Origin: Saccharicrinis sp963666825
GTDB lineage: Bacteria; Bacteroidota; Bacteroidia; Bacteroidales; Marinilabiliaceae
DNA: 64,000 bases
Reading direction: 5' to 3'
NCBI GenBank assembly: GCA_963666825.2
Contig: OY763044.2
Span: forward strand, 3,348,001 to 3,412,000
The position numbers and the translations under genes are program-made. Under the pieces are notes generated by a model, which was not told where the DNA came from, did not search any database, and worked only from the letters and a program-made list of their open reading frames with translations. How positions within the stretch are numbered: the first letter of the stretch is position 1; the number at the start of each line of letters is the position of its first letter. Below, piece after piece: positions 38,729 to 46,486 of this stretch.

Positions 38729-39193
38729 ATGAAGAAGCTAATTGTATTTGACCTGGAATTTACCTTGTGGGATGCAGGAGGAACTTGGTGCGACTGTACC
38801 AATCCTCCATACAAAAGAATAAATGGACATGTTGAGGATTCTAACGGAAGTAAAATAAAATTATATCCTGATGTAGTAGATATTCTTTCTGAATTAAAAG
38901 AGCAGAGTTTTTCTTTGGCATTAGCTTCAAGAACAGAAGCTCCATCCTGGGCTCAACAACTACTCAAACTATTAGATATTGAACACTTCTTCAATCATCA
39001 GGAGATTTACCCGGGAAGTAAAATCCAACATTTTACACAACTGCAAAAAGCAACTGGTATTTCATATTCCGATATGATATTTTTTGATGATGAGATGCGA
39101 AATATCAGAGAAGTGGGAAATTTAGGTGTTCAAGCAGTTTATGTAGAAGAAGGCATCAATTCCAATTTAGTTTTCCAAGCAATTAAATCTTAA
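38729..39193 (+). CDS. HAD-family phosphatase, MDP-1 type
   Basis: A 154-aa haloacid-dehalogenase superfamily protein resembling magnesium-dependent phosphatase-1. The first motif reads FDLEFTLWD, so the nucleophilic Asp is present but the usual second Asp of DxDxT is Glu. ASRTEAP supplies motif II, the Lys of PGSKIQHF motif III, and FFDDEMRNI motif IV. The ATG at 38729 is preferred to an upstream TTG at 38705 because the hydrophobic first strand starts there. The physiological substrate is unknown; MDP-1 proteins act on protein tyrosine phosphate or sugar-amine adducts. Confidence 0.82.
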   Translation: MKKLIVFDLEFTLWDAGGTWCDCTNPPYKRINGHVEDSNGSKIKLYPDVVDILSELKEQSFSLALASRTEAPSWAQQLLKLLDIEHFFNHQEIYPGSKIQHFTQLQKATGISYSDMIFFDDEMRNIREVGNLGVQAVYVEEGINSNLVFQAIKS

Positions 39194-39231
39194 AATAAAC
39201 TTTTAATAGAGGATCGTAACCATATATAAAT

Positions 39232-40113
39232 ATGAAGGCAATAACATTATCTGCAGACCAACAAAAAGCAATTGAAAAATTTCAAAAAGACGAAATCAAT
39301 AGTCATTATACCTACTTAAAATTATCCAAAACAATTAAAGATCCTCATAATTCGGATGTTTTAAGAAAGATTGCCAACGATGAAAAAATACATTACGATT
39401 TATTAAAACGTTATAGTGGAAAAGAAATAGCTCCGAATAAGCTTAAAATTTGGTGGTTCTTTTTACTTGCCAGATTTTTTGGGATTACATTCGGAGTAAA
39501 ACTTCTTGAAAGAAAAGAAGAAAAAGCTCAATCAGAATACTCTAAATACGTTGAATCCATACCGGATTTTCAAGAAATAATTGAACATGAAGAAAAACAT
39601 GAAAAACAATTAATTGATCTGCTCAATGAAGAAAGACTTAAATATGTTGGCTCTATTGTATTAGGTTTAAATGATGCTCTTGTTGAGTTAACAGGAAGTT
39701 TAGCTGGCTTTTCACTTGCAATGCAAAATTCAAAAATTATTGCCATGGCAGGTTTAATAACTGGTATAGCTGCATCATTTTCTATGGCTGCCTCTGACTA
39801 TCTTTCGCAAAAAGCAGACGGTGAATCAAAAGATGCTTTAAAATCTTCATTATATACAGGAGTTGCTTATATTATAACTGTTGCTTTACTAATACTCCCT
39901 TATTTATTTATCGAAAATTACCTTATTTGCTTAGCTATAACTTTATCTATAGCCATCTTAATAATTCTTGGTTTTAATTATTATATCGCCATTGCAAAAG
40001 ATCTTAATTTTAAACGAAGATTTGCTGAAATGGCTCTAATTAGTTTGGGTGTTTCTGCCTTATCATTCTTTATTGGATTTGCAGTTAAAAACATTTTTGG
40101 AATTGAAATCTAA
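39232..40113 (+). CDS. Ferritin-like domain fused to a VIT1/CCC1-family iron or manganese transporter
   Basis: A 293-aa fusion. The N-terminal ~130 residues form a ferritin/rubrerythrin-like helical bundle with diiron-type Glu and His positions (DEKIHYDLL near 50, EHEEKHEKQ near 120). The C-terminal part is a VIT1/CCC1 membrane domain with five helices (GLNDALVELTGSLAGF near 142, MAASDYLSQKADGE near 186). This arrangement matches MbfA-type iron exporters, where the ferritin-like part senses or gates iron. A role in iron detoxification at the inner membrane, linked to peroxide stress, is likely. Confidence 0.9.
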   Translation: MKAITLSADQQKAIEKFQKDEINSHYTYLKLSKTIKDPHNSDVLRKIANDEKIHYDLLKRYSGKEIAPNKLKIWWFFLLARFFGITFGVKLLERKEEKAQSEYSKYVESIPDFQEIIEHEEKHEKQLIDLLNEERLKYVGSIVLGLNDALVELTGSLAGFSLAMQNSKIIAMAGLITGIAASFSMAASDYLSQKADGESKDALKSSLYTGVAYIITVALLILPYLFIENYLICLAITLSIAILIILGFNYYIAIAKDLNFKRRFAEMALISLGVSALSFFIGFAVKNIFGIEI

Positions 40114-40232
40114 CATAAACATACAATTACTTTACACTAGCAACATTACAAACCAATAATCAATTAATCAACATTTTAAATAAAATAAACTAAGCTTGAA
40201 ATATTTTAGGATTTATATATCTTTTTTTCTTT

Positions 40233-40240
40233 TATATTTG
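40233..40240 (+). promoter_or_regulatory. -7 promoter box (TATATTTG) upstream of trhO
   Basis: An exact TAnnTTTG match 17 bases before the start codon; no good -33 element is seen. Confidence 0.4.
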
Positions 40241-40257
40241 TATCCAAAAATTTAACA

Positions 40258-41283
40258 ATGGATCCAAATAAAGGAAAGACAGATTTAGTGAACAGATTGA
40301 GTCCTGAAGAGTTAAAGGAAAAATTATCAAAGGAAACTTTTAAACGTAAAACCGTCTCTTTTTATAGATATATTATTATTGATAATCCACAAAAAGTAAG
40401 AGATGAACTTTACCAATTGTGGAGTGAATTAAACTGCTTAGGCAGAATATACATTGCTTACGAAGGAATTAATGCACAAATGAATGTGCCTGAACACAAC
40501 TGGGATAAATTTACTGAAGCCATACATAAAAATATCTATTTAAAAGATATCCCTTTTAAGATTGCAGTTGAAGATGACGGAAAATCATTTATTAAACTTC
40601 AAATAAAGGTACGTAAAAAAATAGTTGCAGATGGATTAAAAGAATCTGATTATGATGTTACTAATGTAGGTAAACATCTTAATGCCATAGAATGGAATGA
40701 AGCCATTGAACAGGGAGCTACTATAGTAGATATGCGTAATTTTTACGAAAGTGAAATTGGCCATTTCGAGGGAGCTTTACTACCTCAGGCTGAAACATTT
40801 GCAAATGAATTACCTGAAGTTCTGGACTTATTAAAAGGTAAAGAAAACGAAAAAGTGCTTCTTTATTGCACAGGAGGAGTTAGGTGCGAAAAAACCAGTG
40901 CTTATTTAAAACATCATGGATTTAATGATGTAAACCAACTTTATGGAGGAATAATTAACTACAAACACGAGATTGATCAACTAAACAAAGAAAGTAAGTT
41001 TAAAGGAAAAAATTTCGTATTTGATAATCGCTTAGGAGAACGAATCAGTAATGAAGTAGTAAGCCATTGTCATCAATGTGGTGAGCCTTGTGATACACAT
41101 ACAAATTGTGCCAATATCCGATGCAACTTATTATTTTTACAATGTCCTAAATGTGCAGAAAAATACAATAACACATGTTCTGATAATTGTAATGAATATG
41201 TTCTATCTACGCCACAAAAACGTATTGAGCTTGAACAAATTCATACCTACAGACCTTTTAAAAGATACTACCGTAAGGTGTAA
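40258..41283 (+). CDS. trhO: tRNA uridine(34) hydroxylase, rhodanese type (TrhO/YceA)
   Basis: Oxygen-dependent enzyme that makes 5-hydroxyuridine at the wobble position of tRNA. The 341 aa have an N-terminal acylphosphatase-like domain (about 30-110), a rhodanese domain (about 150-250) with the active-site loop YCTGGVRCEK, and a cysteine-rich C-terminal tail (CHQCGEPCDTHTNC and CPKC, about 270-310) that probably binds zinc. All family parts are present. Monocistronic, with an odd long hairpin just downstream. Confidence 0.94.
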   Translation: MDPNKGKTDLVNRLSPEELKEKLSKETFKRKTVSFYRYIIIDNPQKVRDELYQLWSELNCLGRIYIAYEGINAQMNVPEHNWDKFTEAIHKNIYLKDIPFKIAVEDDGKSFIKLQIKVRKKIVADGLKESDYDVTNVGKHLNAIEWNEAIEQGATIVDMRNFYESEIGHFEGALLPQAETFANELPEVLDLLKGKENEKVLLYCTGGVRCEKTSAYLKHHGFNDVNQLYGGIINYKHEIDQLNKESKFKGKNFVFDNRLGERISNEVVSHCHQCGEPCDTHTNCANIRCNLLFLQCPKCAEKYNNTCSDNCNEYVLSTPQKRIELEQIHTYRPFKRYYRKV

Positions 41284-41313
41284 TCACCTTAAATTACTAT
41301 TTAAATTTCTGGC

Positions 41314-41364
41314 AAACTATTCAACCGCTCTTCCTTATTTTTGGAATGAGTAGTTGGATAGTTT
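41314..41364. repeat. Long imperfect hairpin downstream of trhO
   Basis: AAACTATtCAACcgCTCTTCC can pair with GGAAtGAGtaGTTGgATAGTTT around a short AT loop. It lacks a T tail. It may be an RNA end structure, a processing site or a small repeat-element remnant. Confidence 0.5.
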
Positions 41365-41420
41365 CACATTTATTAAATAATAAAACAGTTTATTTAAGAA
41401 TATTTATTAGAGATACATTC

Positions 41421-41428
41421 TACCTTTG
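41421..41428 (+). promoter_or_regulatory. -7 promoter box (TACCTTTG) of the EamA transporter gene
   Basis: An exact TAnnTTTG match 19 bases before ATG 41447. It overlaps the alternative TTG start at 41426 and so disfavours that start. Confidence 0.45.
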
Positions 41429-41446
41429 CCTGATAACATACACATT

Positions 41447-42343
41447 ATGAACAAAGGAATTTATTACGCTATTTTTACAGCGTTTTTATGGGGGTTTTTA
41501 GCTATCGGATTAAAAGTTGCTGTAAATATTATTCCTGCTATAACCGTTACATGGTTTAGGTTTGCTTTGGCCTTTTCAACCATGGTTCTCTTTTATTCTT
41601 TCAGACAAAAAGAAAAGCTTTCAATCATAAAACGACCTCCTTTGTTTGCGATTTTGGCAGGAGTATTTCTAGGCTGTAATTATGTGGGTTTTATTTCTGG
41701 AGTGCAAATGACAACTCCAACGATTGCTCAGGTATTTGCACAAGTTGGTCCTGCTGTTTTAGCGTTTTCCTCTATCTTCTTGTTTAAAGAAAAAATGAGT
41801 CCTCGGCAAATTATCGGCTTAATTGTGGTAATTATTGGAATGCTTGTTTTTTATAAAGATAAAATGTCGATGATTACCATAAATGAGGATATACAACAAT
41901 TTAACATTGGAGTATTTGTTCTTGTTTTTGGAGCATTAACATGGGTTTTATATGCTATTTTTCAAAAGAAAGTAGTCAACGACTTTGATCCTTTACAACT
42001 TAATCTTATCATTTTTGGAGTTCCTGCTTTATTTTTAACTCCTGTAGCCGAGTTTAAAGCTTTTGCAAATCTATCATTAATGCAATGGTTACTCATGGTA
42101 TATCTGGGCTTAAACACTTTATTGGCATATGGTAGCCTTGCTCTTGCTTTTAAATACACAGAAGCCAACAAGGTTAGTGTTATTGTTACACTAAACCCGT
42201 TGATTACTTTCTCTGCCATGATATTCTTAAGCTACTACCATGTTTCGTGGATTAGTCCTGAAACATTTTCATTTTTAACTATAATCGGTGCAGTAATGGC
42301 ACTAATGGGAGTAGTTTTAGCAGTTTTAAAAAGTAAGAAGTAG
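41447..42343 (+). CDS. EamA/DMT-family transporter
   Basis: A 298-aa inner-membrane protein with ten predicted helices in two EamA repeats (about 5-137 and 150-292). The first begins YYAIFTAFLWGFLAIGLKV. EamA proteins export amino acids, nucleotides or other small metabolites; the substrate cannot be told from sequence. The start at 41447 is chosen over a TTG 21 bases upstream because that TTG lies inside the -7 box. Confidence 0.88.
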   Translation: MNKGIYYAIFTAFLWGFLAIGLKVAVNIIPAITVTWFRFALAFSTMVLFYSFRQKEKLSIIKRPPLFAILAGVFLGCNYVGFISGVQMTTPTIAQVFAQVGPAVLAFSSIFLFKEKMSPRQIIGLIVVIIGMLVFYKDKMSMITINEDIQQFNIGVFVLVFGALTWVLYAIFQKKVVNDFDPLQLNLIIFGVPALFLTPVAEFKAFANLSLMQWLLMVYLGLNTLLAYGSLALAFKYTEANKVSVIVTLNPLITFSAMIFLSYYHVSWISPETFSFLTIIGAVMALMGVVLAVLKSKK

Positions 42344-42403
42344 TTTGCAAGCATACGAAATTGTAACTACTTTCGGAATACATTTATGCGAACTATTCAA
42401 TCT

Positions 42404-43249
42404 ATGAATAAAATTATTTTTGTATTCCTTTGTCTTTTAACATTATCTTCTTTCACCTTTTTGCCAAAGGATAAAGATTATAAATATACTCCAGATCAAA
42501 TAGATATTTACAAAACTATTGATTCTATTCATTTGCGTCTGGAAATATTCTTTCCTGAAATTAAAAAACATAAAAAGAAACCAGCAATTGTATTCTTTTA
42601 TGGTGGAGGATGGAAATATGGATCCATAAACCAATTTGCCCCTCATGCTGAATACTATGCAAAAAAAGGGTTTGTAACCTTCTTAGTTGATTACAGAGTT
42701 GAAGAAAGATACCACACTACACCTTTTGATGCTGTAGAAGATACAAAATCTGCCATTAGGTATATTAAAGAAAATTGCACTAAATATAATATTGACAGTT
42801 CTAAAGTTATTGCCTGTGGAGGGTCTGCTGGTGGACACTTAGCTGCTTCTACTGCTTTAATAACTAAGTATAACGACGAGTTTGATCATTTAAATATAAG
42901 CTCGATTCCTTCAGCCCTAATTCTTTTTAATCCGGTTATTGACAACGGCCCCAATGGGTATGGTTATGGGAGAATTGGTAATGAGTATAATTCCTTCTCA
43001 CCTATTCACAATATAAAAGCAGGAGCACCACCAACAATAATCCTTATTGGAACAAAAGATCAACTCATACCTGTTGAAACTGTTGAGTTATATAAATCAA
43101 AAATGGATAGCGTTGGAAGTTATTGTGAACTAAAATTGTACAAAGATCAGAAACATGGATTTTTTAATTATAAATACATCAATAACTTTAACAGTACAAT
43201 TGAGGATATTAACCAGTTTTTAATTCATCTACATTACTTAAAAAAGTAA
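42404..43249 (+). CDS. Exported alpha/beta-hydrolase (esterase/lipase family)
   Basis: About 281 aa with a signal peptide (MNKIIFVFLCLLTLSSFTF). Motifs of the hormone-sensitive-lipase/BD-FAE-like esterases are present: the oxyanion segment FFYGGGWKYGS, the nucleophile ACGGSAGGHLAAS, the acid in LIGTKDQLIPV and the histidine in DQKHGFF. An in-frame ATG at 42386 is possible but puts six polar residues before the signal peptide. It probably deacylates carbohydrate or lipid esters outside the cytoplasm. Confidence 0.86.
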   Translation: MNKIIFVFLCLLTLSSFTFLPKDKDYKYTPDQIDIYKTIDSIHLRLEIFFPEIKKHKKKPAIVFFYGGGWKYGSINQFAPHAEYYAKKGFVTFLVDYRVEERYHTTPFDAVEDTKSAIRYIKENCTKYNIDSSKVIACGGSAGGHLAASTALITKYNDEFDHLNISSIPSALILFNPVIDNGPNGYGYGRIGNEYNSFSPIHNIKAGAPPTIILIGTKDQLIPVETVELYKSKMDSVGSYCELKLYKDQKHGFFNYKYINNFNSTIEDINQFLIHLHYLKK

Positions 43250-43278
43250 ATATTAATTATGTAGATTATATTCAAATT

Positions 43279-43809
43279 ATGATCACTCTAAAATCAACAA
43301 TAGTCTTTAATTTGCGACCTTGGAAATTTGATGATATTCCCAGTGTAACAAAAAATGCAAACAACTGGAATATTGCTAAAAATTTATCAAATAAATATCC
43401 ACATCCATACACAAATGATAATGCAAAGGTTTTTATTGATTCAGTATCTAAAGATAAATCCATGAGTATTTTTGCAATTGAAGTTGATAACGAAGCGATT
43501 GGAAGTATCGGAATTCACCCTCAAACTGATATTCATTGTAAAAATGCTGAAATTGGGTATTGGTTAGCCGAACCTTATTGGGGAAAAGGAATTGCTACAG
43601 AGGCCATCAGATGGATGATAAATTATGCTTTTGATCATTATCACATAAACAGAATTTATGCTACGGTTTTTGGAACTAACATGGCATCACAAAGAGTATT
43701 GCTTAAAAACAATTTTACACTGGAAGCCACTTTAAAGAAGACAATCTATAAAAAAGGATCTTATTACGATGAGTTAATTTATTCTTTGAGAAAAGAAGCT
43801 TTACAATAA
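43279..43809 (+). CDS. GNAT-family N-acetyltransferase (RimJ/RimL-like)
   Basis: A 176-aa acetyl-CoA-dependent acetyltransferase. The N-terminal LRPWKFDDIPSVTKNANN, the EIGYWLAEPYWGKGIATEAI stretch (about 93-112) holding the acetyl-CoA loop, and ASQRVLLKNNFTLEA are typical of the RimJ/RimL subgroup. Substrate may be a ribosomal protein or a small amine; this cannot be decided from sequence. Confidence 0.88.
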   Translation: MITLKSTIVFNLRPWKFDDIPSVTKNANNWNIAKNLSNKYPHPYTNDNAKVFIDSVSKDKSMSIFAIEVDNEAIGSIGIHPQTDIHCKNAEIGYWLAEPYWGKGIATEAIRWMINYAFDHYHINRIYATVFGTNMASQRVLLKNNFTLEATLKKTIYKKGSYYDELIYSLRKEALQ

Positions 43810-43843
43810 AAAGCCAATTGCTAAAAAATAACAATTGGCAATT
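43805..43843. terminator. Terminator between the acetyltransferase gene and oxyR
   Basis: GCCAATTG and CAATTGGC form an 8-bp stem with an AT loop. A T tract follows on the minus strand, favouring oxyR termination. Confidence 0.65.
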
Positions 43844-43849
43844 TAGTAT

Positions 43850-44776
43850 TTACATTAACTTAATTGAAAACTTCTTTAATCGTTCATCCAACATATGATT
43901 TGGTATGATTGATTTTATCGTATCCGCAACAGCATTTATCATTTTTTCTTTAATGAAGTTATTTTTTATAACAACTGAGATTTCTCTGATAGCAGGAGGA
44001 TTGTTGATCTCTCTAACATTTATTTGCTGATCTTCGGTTAAAAAATCCATATGTAATTCCGGAATTACAGAATACCCTCCGTTGATATCCACTATTCTTA
44101 CTAATGTATCAATACTTCCAGCCTCAAATGTATGATTATAGGGTAATGATCGCTGACAGAAATTAAATATCTGATCTCGCAAGCAATGGCCTTCTTCAAG
44201 TATCCATAAATTATCCTGAGGTAAATTTGTAGCCGATAATGGAACATCCCTTAATGGATGATCTTTTGAAAAATAGGCTAAAAATTTTTCGTAATACAAT
44301 GGTATTTCAAAAAACTCTTCAACTTCTAATGGTGTGGCTGCAATAAACATATCAACACTCTCCCTCTTTAAAGCCTGAATCAATGTTTCCGTATTCATCT
44401 CTGAAATGATTAATTGGATTTCAGGATAATTGACTTTAAAATTTTTGATAAACTGAGGAATCAGATAAGGCGATAAAGTTGGAATAACACCTATACGCAA
44501 TGGTCCTGATAAAACTTCAGTTTCATCAACTATAACCTGCTTTACTTTATTTAGTTCTCTGAGAGTAGCTTCCGCCTGATTTATAATTCTTAATCCAATT
44601 TCTGTGGGTTCTATAGGATGTTTACTCCTATCAAATATGGATACATCCAATTCATTCTCTAATTTTTGAATCATCATACTTAATGTAGGCTGAGTAACAC
44701 CACATTCTTTTGATGCTGTAACAAAATGTCTGAATTTATTTAAGGCTACAATATACTCTAACTGCTGAATAGTCAT
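43850..44776 (-). CDS. oxyR: LysR-type peroxide-sensing regulator OxyR
   Basis: A 308-aa LysR regulator: winged helix at the N-terminus (ASKECGVTQPTLSMMIQKLE, about 22-41) and a ligand/redox domain after about residue 90. The segment HCLRDQIFNFC near 200-210 matches the redox cysteine pair of OxyR. It diverges from ahpC, and its own -7-like box (44798-44805) overlaps an OxyR-like half site, which suggests autorepression. It should still sense peroxide, although its main target ahpC is broken in this sequence. Confidence 0.93.
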   Translation of the reverse strand: MTIQQLEYIVALNKFRHFVTASKECGVTQPTLSMMIQKLENELDVSIFDRSKHPIEPTEIGLRIINQAEATLRELNKVKQVIVDETEVLSGPLRIGVIPTLSPYLIPQFIKNFKVNYPEIQLIISEMNTETLIQALKRESVDMFIAATPLEVEEFFEIPLYYEKFLAYFSKDHPLRDVPLSATNLPQDNLWILEEGHCLRDQIFNFCQRSLPYNHTFEAGSIDTLVRIVDINGGYSVIPELHMDFLTEDQQINVREINNPPAIREISVVIKNNFIKEKMINAVADTIKSIIPNHMLDERLKKFSIKLM

Positions 44777-44797
44777 GACTTATAGTTTTTATTTATA

Positions 44798-44805
44798 CAA
44801 ATATA
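44798..44805 (-). promoter_or_regulatory. -7 promoter box (TATATTTG) of oxyR
   Basis: An exact TAnnTTTG match on the minus strand 21 bases before the oxyR start, overlapping the OxyR-like site. Confidence 0.45.
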
Positions 44806-44828
44806 GATAATATCTGTTTGATTTATAT
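44803..44828. promoter_or_regulatory. Candidate OxyR binding site
   Basis: ATAG-N7-CTGT-N7-ATAT matches three tetramers of the ATAG-N7-CTAT-N7-ATAG-N7-CTAT pattern with single mismatches in two of them; the fourth is not recognisable. It lies between the oxyR and ahpC promoters, just upstream of the ahpC -33 box. Confidence 0.5.
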
Positions 44829-44848
44829 CGAACACCACCCTACATTTG
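44817..44848 (+). promoter_or_regulatory. Promoter of ahpC
   Basis: TTTG (44817-44820), a 20-base spacer and TACATTTG (44841-44848) match the full Bacteroidota consensus. The start codon is at 44896. Confidence 0.75.
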
Positions 44849-45165
44849 TATCAGAAACAAAAGAAAAAAGTTTAACAAATAAAAAATTTAAAACTATGTC
44901 ACAAATTGGAAAAGAAGTAGTAGACTTTAAAGTTCAAGCTTACGCAAACGAAAAATTCGAAACTGTATCAAAAGAAGATACTTTAGGAAAATGGGCAATC
45001 TATTTTTTCTATCCAGCAGACTTTACATTTGTTTGTCCAACAGAACTAGAAGACCTAGCTAACAGTTATGATGAGTTTAAAGCTACTGGTACAGAAATTT
45101 ATTCAGTTTCTACAGATTCACACTTCGTTCATAAGGCATGGCATGATGCTAGCGAAACTATTAAA

Positions 45166-45173
45166 AAAATTAA
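45166..45173. repeat. Left target-site duplication of the insertion
   Basis: AAAATTAA, repeated exactly at 46134-46141; eight bases as expected for IS1595-family elements. Confidence 0.8.
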
Positions 45174-46133
45174 TGGAGGTCAGTAGCTAAGCACCTATCA
45201 AATCTTTCTGATTAATTTTGTCAGCTTCCACCATGCGGTACATTAAGTTGTTAAAGATGTTATCTTTCATTTGTGATCGGTTGATTCTGTAGCAAAACTC
45301 ATTAAAATATTTATCTATATGCCATTCGCTAACCCAAGAATAGGTTGTTCTAATCCACGACTTCACTTGGTGTATCATTGTATGTAAGGCTTTAAAATTC
45401 ATGCCTCCCATGCTTTCAATCTGTTCTATGTTGTAATCCTTCATCAAAGGGCGATAACCTCTCCAACAATCAGTGGTCACACTGGCATTTTGGGATATAT
45501 GAGCATCAAAAAGCCTTTTAAGTTCTTTCGATGAGTAATTGTTGATTTTCATCGAGTACATACGTTTTACTTTCCCATCATCGGTAAGCTCAACAGCACA
45601 TACCGCCTTCTTTTTCTTGCAGTTGTAACTGCGACCAACCTTACCTTCTTCTTTGCCTCCTACCACAAATTCGTCGATGTGTACATTTCCATCCATCGGG
45701 TTGTTGCCGCTTGATTGCATCGCTTCCCTAACCTTATGCATGAATAGTCGTGCTGTTTTTTCAGTCACTCCTATACGTTCTGACATATAGCTTGCTGACA
45801 AACTCTTGGTTGAGGTTGACATCTCAAAGCAAATGTAAAAGGCTTTGCGTACTCCAAATTTCACTTTGTGAAAGAGTGTGTTGGCGGTAGCTGACTCAAT
45901 ATGCGCACACTTGTTGCAGATTCTTCCGTGATGCTTGCGTTGCTGGTAGCCTTGATGCCCACATTTAACGCACTTAAAACCTTGGTACCACTTAATGTTG
46001 GCCAAATATTCCAAGCAATCATCATCCGTACGGAAACGATCAGCAAACTTTAGAGCATTTTGTCCTTTGAATAATTCCATGTATCCCTAATTTTTACTAG
46101 TGGCAAATATAAGTAATTATCTACTTACCTCTA
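45174..46133 (-). mobile_element. IS1595-family insertion sequence inside ahpC
   Basis: A 960-bp element containing a single transposase gene. The ends form imperfect inverted repeats: TGGAGGTCAGTAGCTAA on the left against TAGAGGTAAGTAGATAA on the right, 14 of 17 bases equal. It is flanked by an 8-bp direct repeat of the target. The transposase stop codon lies inside the left inverted repeat. The element is somewhat richer in GC than its AT-rich surroundings. Confidence 0.9.
45187..46080 (-). CDS. IS1595-family transposase (ISXO2-like)
   Basis: A 297-aa DDE-type transposase. The N-terminus has a zinc ribbon with two Cys pairs (CVKCGH and CNKCAH, about 37-59). The catalytic domain shows Asp in NVHIDEFVVGG near 136, Asp in TTDCWRGY near 202, and an acidic/Asn site in the DKYFNEFCYRIN stretch near 260. 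It is full length without stops or frameshifts, so the element may still move. It is transcribed opposite to ahpC. Confidence 0.93.
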   Translation of the reverse strand: MELFKGQNALKFADRFRTDDDCLEYLANIKWYQGFKCVKCGHQGYQQRKHHGRICNKCAHIESATANTLFHKVKFGVRKAFYICFEMSTSTKSLSASYMSERIGVTEKTARLFMHKVREAMQSSGNNPMDGNVHIDEFVVGGKEEGKVGRSYNCKKKKAVCAVELTDDGKVKRMYSMKINNYSSKELKRLFDAHISQNASVTTDCWRGYRPLMKDYNIEQIESMGGMNFKALHTMIHQVKSWIRTTYSWVSEWHIDKYFNEFCYRINRSQMKDNIFNNLMYRMVEADKINQKDLIGA

Positions 46134-46141
46134 AAAATTAA
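46134..46141. repeat. Right target-site duplication of the insertion
   Basis: AAAATTAA, identical to 45166-45173. One further A would match if the element were counted one base shorter. Confidence 0.8.
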
Positions 46142-46486
46142 ATACCCAATGCTTGCAGATCCAACAGGTGTTCTTTCAAGAGGCTTTGATGTAATGATTG
46201 AAGAAGATGGTATGGCAGAAAGAGGAACTTTCATTGTAAATCCTGCTGGTGAAATCGTTTCTTACGAAGTAGTTGCTGGAAACGTTGGTAGAAATGCTGA
46301 AGAATTATTAAGAAAATTAAAAGCTCTTCAATTCGTAGCAGAACATCCATCAGAAGTATGCCCTGCTAAATGGAAAGAAGGTGCTGAAACATTAAAACCA
46401 AGTATTGATCTTGTAGGTGTTATTTAATTCATAAAAAAATTATTAATCCCAAGGGAGAGTTCATCTCTCCCTAAAAATTTAAAGAC

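Larger units (their letters stand above)
44896..46427 (+). pseudogene. ahpC: Alkyl hydroperoxide reductase subunit C, split by an insertion sequence
   Basis: Peroxiredoxin that reduces peroxides and is recharged by AhpF. The 5' part (44896 to 45173) keeps residues 1-92 with the peroxidatic Cys47 in FVCPTE, then runs into the insertion and stops at TAG 45184-45186 after four foreign residues. The 3' part (46140-46427) carries YPMLADPTGVLSRGFD and the resolving Cys166 in SEVCPAKW. Removing the element and one target copy rejoins KKI-KYPMLADPT in frame and gives 187 aa, the normal AhpC length. Everything else looks intact, so the break is probably recent. Neither piece can be a working peroxidase alone. 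Confidence 0.93.

Noticed and set aside
46133..46141. A 9-bp rather than 8-bp target duplication for the insertion
   Set aside because: One extra A matches, but the family normally makes 8-bp duplications and the terminal T/A pair fits the inverted repeats better. Either reading gives the same ahpC reconstruction.
46149..46427. An independent 92-aa gene after the insertion sequence
   Set aside because: It is the C-terminal half of AhpC without the peroxidatic cysteine; its ATG is an internal Met codon (residue 96 of the restored protein).
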